Source: an uncultured Rothia sp.
GTDB taxonomy: Bacteria; Actinomycetota; Actinomycetes; Actinomycetales; Micrococcaceae
Assembly (NCBI RefSeq): GCF_937976295.1
Contig: NZ_CALJRY010000124.1
Span: 1-7,174, forward strand
Direction of reading: 5' to 3'
DNA: 7,174 bases
Shown here: positions 4,519 to 7,174 of the stretch, in pieces
Layout of the letters: the number at the start of each line of letters is the position of its first letter
Position numbering within the stretch: the stretch's first letter is position 1
The notes under the pieces: generated by a model
The model's input: the letters and a program-made list of their open reading frames with translations, nothing else
Database searches by the model: none
What the model was told of the DNA's origin: nothing
Program-made: the position numbers and the translations under genes

Positions 4519-5463
4519 GTAGGGGTAGTTGGACCAGTCCGGGTCACGCTTCTGCAAGAACGCGTCACGACCCTCCACAGCCTCGTCGGTCATGTACGCC
4601 ATGCGGGTTGCCTCACCGGCGAAGACCTGCTGGCCGAGCATGCCGTCGTCGGGCAGGTTGAAGGCGTACTTGAGCATGCGGATTGCCTGCGGGGACTGGC
4701 GGGCAATGTGCGCCGCGTATTCCAGGCCCTTGTTCTCGAGCTCGGCGTGGGGGACTACGTCGTTGACTGCGCCCATTTCGTACATGCGCTGTGCGTCGTA
4801 TTCCTTGGCGAGGAAGAAGATTTCGCGGGCGAACTTCTGACCCACCTGGCGTGCGAGCAGCGCCGAACCGTAGCCTGCGTCGAAGGAGCCGACGGTTGCG
4901 TCGGTCTGCTTGAACTTGCCGTACTCTTCGGAGGCGATGGTCAGGTCGGCAACCACGTGCAGGGAGTGGCCGCCGCCTGCAGCCCAACCGGAGACGAGGG
5001 CGATAACGACCTTGGGCATGGTGCGGATGAGGCGCTGCACTTCCAGGATGTGCAGTCGGCCTGCGCGTGCCGGGTCGATGCTTTCTGCGGTCTCACCGCT
5101 GGCGTAGTGGTAGCCGTCGCGGCCGCGGATGCGCTGGTCGCCGCCGGAGCAGAAGGCCCAGCCGCCGTCCTTGGCGGAGGGGCCGTTGCCGGTGAGCAGT
5201 ACGGTGCCCACGTTGGAGGTCATGCGGGCGTGGTCGAGGGCGCGGTAGAGTTCGTCCACGGTGTGCGGGCGGAATGCGTTGCGGACCTCGGGGCGGTCGA
5301 ATGCGATGCGCACGGTGGGCAGATCGCGCAGGATTTCGCCGTTTTCGTCGCGCTCAACCTGGCGGTGGTAGGTGATGTCGGTGAAGTCTTCGAAGCCTTC
5401 GACGACGCGCCAGTCGGCGGGGTTGAAGATGTCCGAGACCTTTTCGGGAAGTTGTGCAGTCAT
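4510..5463 (-). CDS. menB: 1,4-dihydroxy-2-naphthoyl-CoA synthase MenB, 317 aa
   Basis: This is a crotonase-fold, cytosolic enzyme (hexameric in studied homologues) that performs the Dieckmann-type ring closure of o-succinylbenzoyl-CoA. Diagnostic stretches: RPEVRNAFRPHTVDELY (58-74), GGWAFCSGGDQRIRG (100-114, oxyanion-hole glycines), SGWAAGGGHSLHVVADL (158-174), FKQTD (184-188) and VGSFDAGYGS (191-200, Ser193 and Asp195). Asp188 corresponds to the Asp of mycobacterial MenB thought to replace the bicarbonate cofactor of the E. coli type, so this enzyme should be bicarbonate-independent. The C-terminal AFLQKRDPDWSNYPYYF is the usual MenB tail. Similarity to the mycobacterial protein is very high by eye. 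The ATG at 5463 is the only possible start: the frame upstream reaches a stop at 5491-5493 with no other initiator. AGGG is only 3 bases before the ATG, an unusually short spacing, and a -10-like TAGAAT at 7 bases suggests leaderless translation. Confidence 0.97.
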   Translation of the reverse strand: MTAQLPEKVSDIFNPADWRVVEGFEDFTDITYHRQVERDENGEILRDLPTVRIAFDRPEVRNAFRPHTVDELYRALDHARMTSNVGTVLLTGNGPSAKDGGWAFCSGGDQRIRGRDGYHYASGETAESIDPARAGRLHILEVQRLIRTMPKVVIALVSGWAAGGGHSLHVVADLTIASEEYGKFKQTDATVGSFDAGYGSALLARQVGQKFAREIFFLAKEYDAQRMYEMGAVNDVVPHAELENKGLEYAAHIARQSPQAIRMLKYAFNLPDDGMLGQQVFAGEATRMAYMTDEAVEGRDAFLQKRDPDWSNYPYYF

Positions 5464-5470
5464 AGACCCT

Positions 5471-5500
5471 ATTCTACGTTGCCTGAGATTCTACGTTGCC
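5471..5500 (-). promoter_or_regulatory. Duplicated TAGAAT element, probable menB promoter
   Basis: GGCAACGTAGAAT (leftward) occurs at 5500-5488 and again at 5483-5471, period 17. Each ends in TAGAAT, five of six matches to the TATAAT -10 box. The proximal box is exactly 7 bases from the menB ATG, the position expected for a leaderless transcript starting at or next to the A of ATG. Because the putP terminator ends at 5515, a menB promoter must fit in this short stretch. No good -35 is seen for either copy. Confidence 0.55.
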
Positions 5501-5514
5501 CGGGCATATAAGAA

Positions 5515-5544
5515 GGCCCGGACCGCGTGTGTGCGGCCCGGGCC
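5515..5544 (-). terminator. Terminator of the putP transcript
   Basis: GGCCCGG (5515-5521) pairs with CCGGGCC (5538-5544). After one A-C mismatch, CCGC (5523-5526) pairs with GCGG (5533-5536), with a GTGTGT loop. Read leftward it is followed by TTCTTATAT, a T-rich tail, fitting termination of putP before menB. Confidence 0.85.
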
Positions 5545-5553
5545 GTAGAGGTT

Positions 5554-5571
5554 GGGTAAGGAACCTTACCC
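5554..5571 (-). terminator. Second hairpin next to the putP stop
   Basis: GGGTAAGG (5554-5561) and CCTTACCC (5564-5571) form a near-continuous palindrome with AA at its centre, 19 bases after the putP stop codon. With the next hairpin it makes a double-stem ending. There is no T-run of its own. Confidence 0.5.
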
Positions 5572-5590
5572 GGTCTCGATTATTTGTGGG

Positions 5591-7078
5591 CTACTTGACC
5601 TTTGCGAGCTCTACCGCGCGGTCGAACTCTTCGTCAATGACCGGGTTCTTCTTGTAGGTGACCAAGGAGACGATGATTGCGACCAGCATTGCCGAAGCGA
5701 AGCCGGGAACCATTTCGTAGAGCACGGACTTCATCGGGCTCTGGCCCCATGCGAATGCCACAACGGCACCGGTAATCATGGAGGCGAGTGCACCCTGGGT
5801 GGTCAGCTTACGCCAGTAGAGGGAGAGCAGAACGGTCGGGCCGAATGCCGAACCGAAGCCAGCCCAAGCGAATGCGACCAGCTGCAGGATGGAGCTGTTA
5901 GGGTTCCACGCCAGGGCACCAGCGACCAGCGCCACGATTGCCACGCCTGCACGACCGAGCCACAGGGACTTGGACGCGCTGAGCTTCTTCGAGGAGAAGA
6001 TGCCGTAGAGGTCCTCCACCAGAGCGGAGGAGCACACGATCAGCTGCGAGGAGAGGGTGGACATAATTGCCGCCAGAACCGCCGCCAGAATCAGGCCCGC
6101 GATGAGGGGGTGGAACAGAATCTGGGCGAGGTCCAGGAAGACCGACTCAGCGGTTTCGGGGTTGGTGAGGGACGCCTCGGGGTGGCGTGCAAAGTAGGCG
6201 ATACCCATGAACGCGCCGCTCAGTGCGCCGAACACGGTCAGAACCATCCAGCTGATGCCGATGCGGCGGCCGGACTTAGCGTCCGCGGGGGTGCGCATTG
6301 CCATGAATCGCACGATAATGTGCGGCTGACCGAAGTAGCCCAGACCCCACGCGAGGGACGAAACAATACCGGCGAAGGTGGTGCCTGCGAAGATGCTCAG
6401 CGCATCGGGGCGTACCTGGCTGATGGACTCAACCACGGGGCCCACGCCGCCGAGGTCAATAATGGTGACAACCGGAACGGCAATGAGCGCTGCGAGCATG
6501 AGCAGACCCTGAACCATGTCGGTGTAGGATGCGCCCATGAAGCCGCCGAAGAAGGTGTAGAACACGGTGATGCCTGCCAGCAGGAGCATACCGGTGTGGT
6601 ATTCCTGACCGAAGGAGGACTTGAAGAACAGACCGCCGGACACCATACCGGAGGAGACGTAGAAGGTGAAGAACACCAGAATCACGACACCGGAGACGAT
6701 GCGCAGCACGCGCTTGGTGTCATGGAGGCGGTTGCTCAGGAAGACGGGGACGGTCACGGCGTCGCCAGCTACTTCGGTGTAGCTACGCAGTCGCGGTGCC
6801 ACGAACTTCCAGTTGCACCATGCGCCGATGGTCAGGCCGACGGCGAGCCAAGCCTGGGAGAGGCCGCTGAGGTAGACGGCGCCGGGCAGACCCATGAGGA
6901 GCCAACCGGACATATCGGAGGCGCCCGCTGAGAGTGCGGCGACGGTGGGGGAGAGCTGTCGCCCGCCCAGCACATAGTCGTCGAGGCTGTTGTTCTTGCT
7001 ATTTGCCCATAGGCCGATTGCGATCATGGCAACAAAATAAATCGCCAGCGCGATGACCTGGTATGTACTCGCGGCCAT
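5591..7078 (-). CDS. putP: Sodium/proline symporter PutP, 495 aa
   Basis: This is a sodium:solute symporter (SSS family) importing proline with Na+ across the cytoplasmic membrane. Length and residue numbering run in step with E. coli PutP: Arg40, Ala53, Asp55, Met56, Ser57 (in GASDMSGWLLMGLPGA), Asp187 (YTDMVQG), and Ala337, Ser340, Thr341 (IMSTLSSQLIVCSSALVEDLYG) are all present, covering the known Na+ site and proline-coupling residues. GYFGQPHIIVRFMA (247-260) is the other PutP signature. About 13 hydrophobic helices are visible, with a charged C-terminal tail. The ATG at 7078 is preceded by AGAAGGA (7084-7090) at 5 bases. It has its own terminators before menB and a likely promoter to its right, so it is probably monocistronic. 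No proline dehydrogenase gene is in view. The proline specificity is inferred from signature identity; a close SSS relative is the only alternative. Confidence 0.94.
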   Translation of the reverse strand: MAASTYQVIALAIYFVAMIAIGLWANSKNNSLDDYVLGGRQLSPTVAALSAGASDMSGWLLMGLPGAVYLSGLSQAWLAVGLTIGAWCNWKFVAPRLRSYTEVAGDAVTVPVFLSNRLHDTKRVLRIVSGVVILVFFTFYVSSGMVSGGLFFKSSFGQEYHTGMLLLAGITVFYTFFGGFMGASYTDMVQGLLMLAALIAVPVVTIIDLGGVGPVVESISQVRPDALSIFAGTTFAGIVSSLAWGLGYFGQPHIIVRFMAMRTPADAKSGRRIGISWMVLTVFGALSGAFMGIAYFARHPEASLTNPETAESVFLDLAQILFHPLIAGLILAAVLAAIMSTLSSQLIVCSSALVEDLYGIFSSKKLSASKSLWLGRAGVAIVALVAGALAWNPNSSILQLVAFAWAGFGSAFGPTVLLSLYWRKLTTQGALASMITGAVVAFAWGQSPMKSVLYEMVPGFASAMLVAIIVSLVTYKKNPVIDEEFDRAVELAKVK

Positions 7079-7133
7079 AATGTTCCTTCTCTCCTGGTGA
7101 TAGTGTGCGCCTGTGTGTATTTATGCGCTACCC

Positions 7134-7166
7134 CATAACTTTATGAGTGGCATAGGATACAGTCTA
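7134..7166 (-). promoter_or_regulatory. Probable putP promoter overlapping a 12-base dyad
   Basis: Leftward, TAGACT (7166-7161) and TAAAGT (7143-7138) are separated by exactly 17 bases, each with four of six matches to the sigma-70-type boxes. Transcription would start near 7131, about 53 bases before the ATG. CATAA-CT-TTATG (7134-7145) is an inverted repeat covering the -10 box, so a regulator bound there would control initiation. Confidence 0.4.
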
Positions 7167-7174
7167 GGCTTTGA

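Noticed and set aside
4708..5511. Rightward open frame (267 codons) opposite menB
   Set aside because: It lies antisense to an unmistakable MenB, has Val/Ala/Gly-rich low-complexity translation, and ends inside the putP terminator region.
5552..6931. Long rightward open frame (459 codons) opposite putP
   Set aside because: Its translation is rich in His, Gly, Glu and Cys with no domain, and it mirrors the codon bias of putP, whose catalytic residues are all intact.

Overview
The window looks like chromosomal DNA from a moderately GC-rich actinobacterium, most likely a Micrococcaceae member of the Rothia type. The grounds are a free-standing 32-residue bS22 ribosomal protein, mycobacterial-type MenA, MenE and MenB, strong G/C third-codon bias, and a GTG start on menA with a good Shine-Dalgarno. 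The genus is inferred from gene content and style, not from a search.

Layout. Bases 1-217 hold no convincing gene but are dense in dyads, with a possible promoter and leader for bS22 (218-316, +), which ends at a clear terminator (331-362). A histidine phosphatase (474-1163, +) follows. A strong hairpin at 1235-1279 separates this rightward pair from a leftward block. Read in its own direction (right to left), that block is putP (Na+/proline symporter, 5591-7078), menB (4510-5463), menE (2939-4297), menA (1899-2813) and a small PLDc_N membrane protein (1340-1783). Two hairpins sit between putP and menB, so menB probably has its own promoter in about 50 bases. Another hairpin set and a repeated motif sit between menB and menE.

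Function. MenE activates o-succinylbenzoate to its CoA thioester, MenB cyclises it to dihydroxynaphthoyl-CoA and MenA prenylates dihydroxynaphthoate at the membrane. These are central and late steps of menaquinone synthesis, needed for respiration. The remaining men genes are not here. PutP is a neighbour without an obvious link to the pathway.

The coding content is ordinary core metabolism, and I see no mobile element, CRISPR array, tRNA, rRNA or defence system. The unusual signal is between the genes. Most spacers carry a short, nearly adjacent direct duplication (periods 10, 13, 17 or about 28 bases), and two of them lie where promoters of menB and menE would be. The menB copy nearest the gene places a TAGAAT box 7 bases before the ATG, which suggests a leaderless transcript. 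The gene order bS22 - phosphatase - menA - menE - menB also matches a mycobacterial chromosomal arc, but with the intervening haem and cytochrome c biogenesis genes missing.
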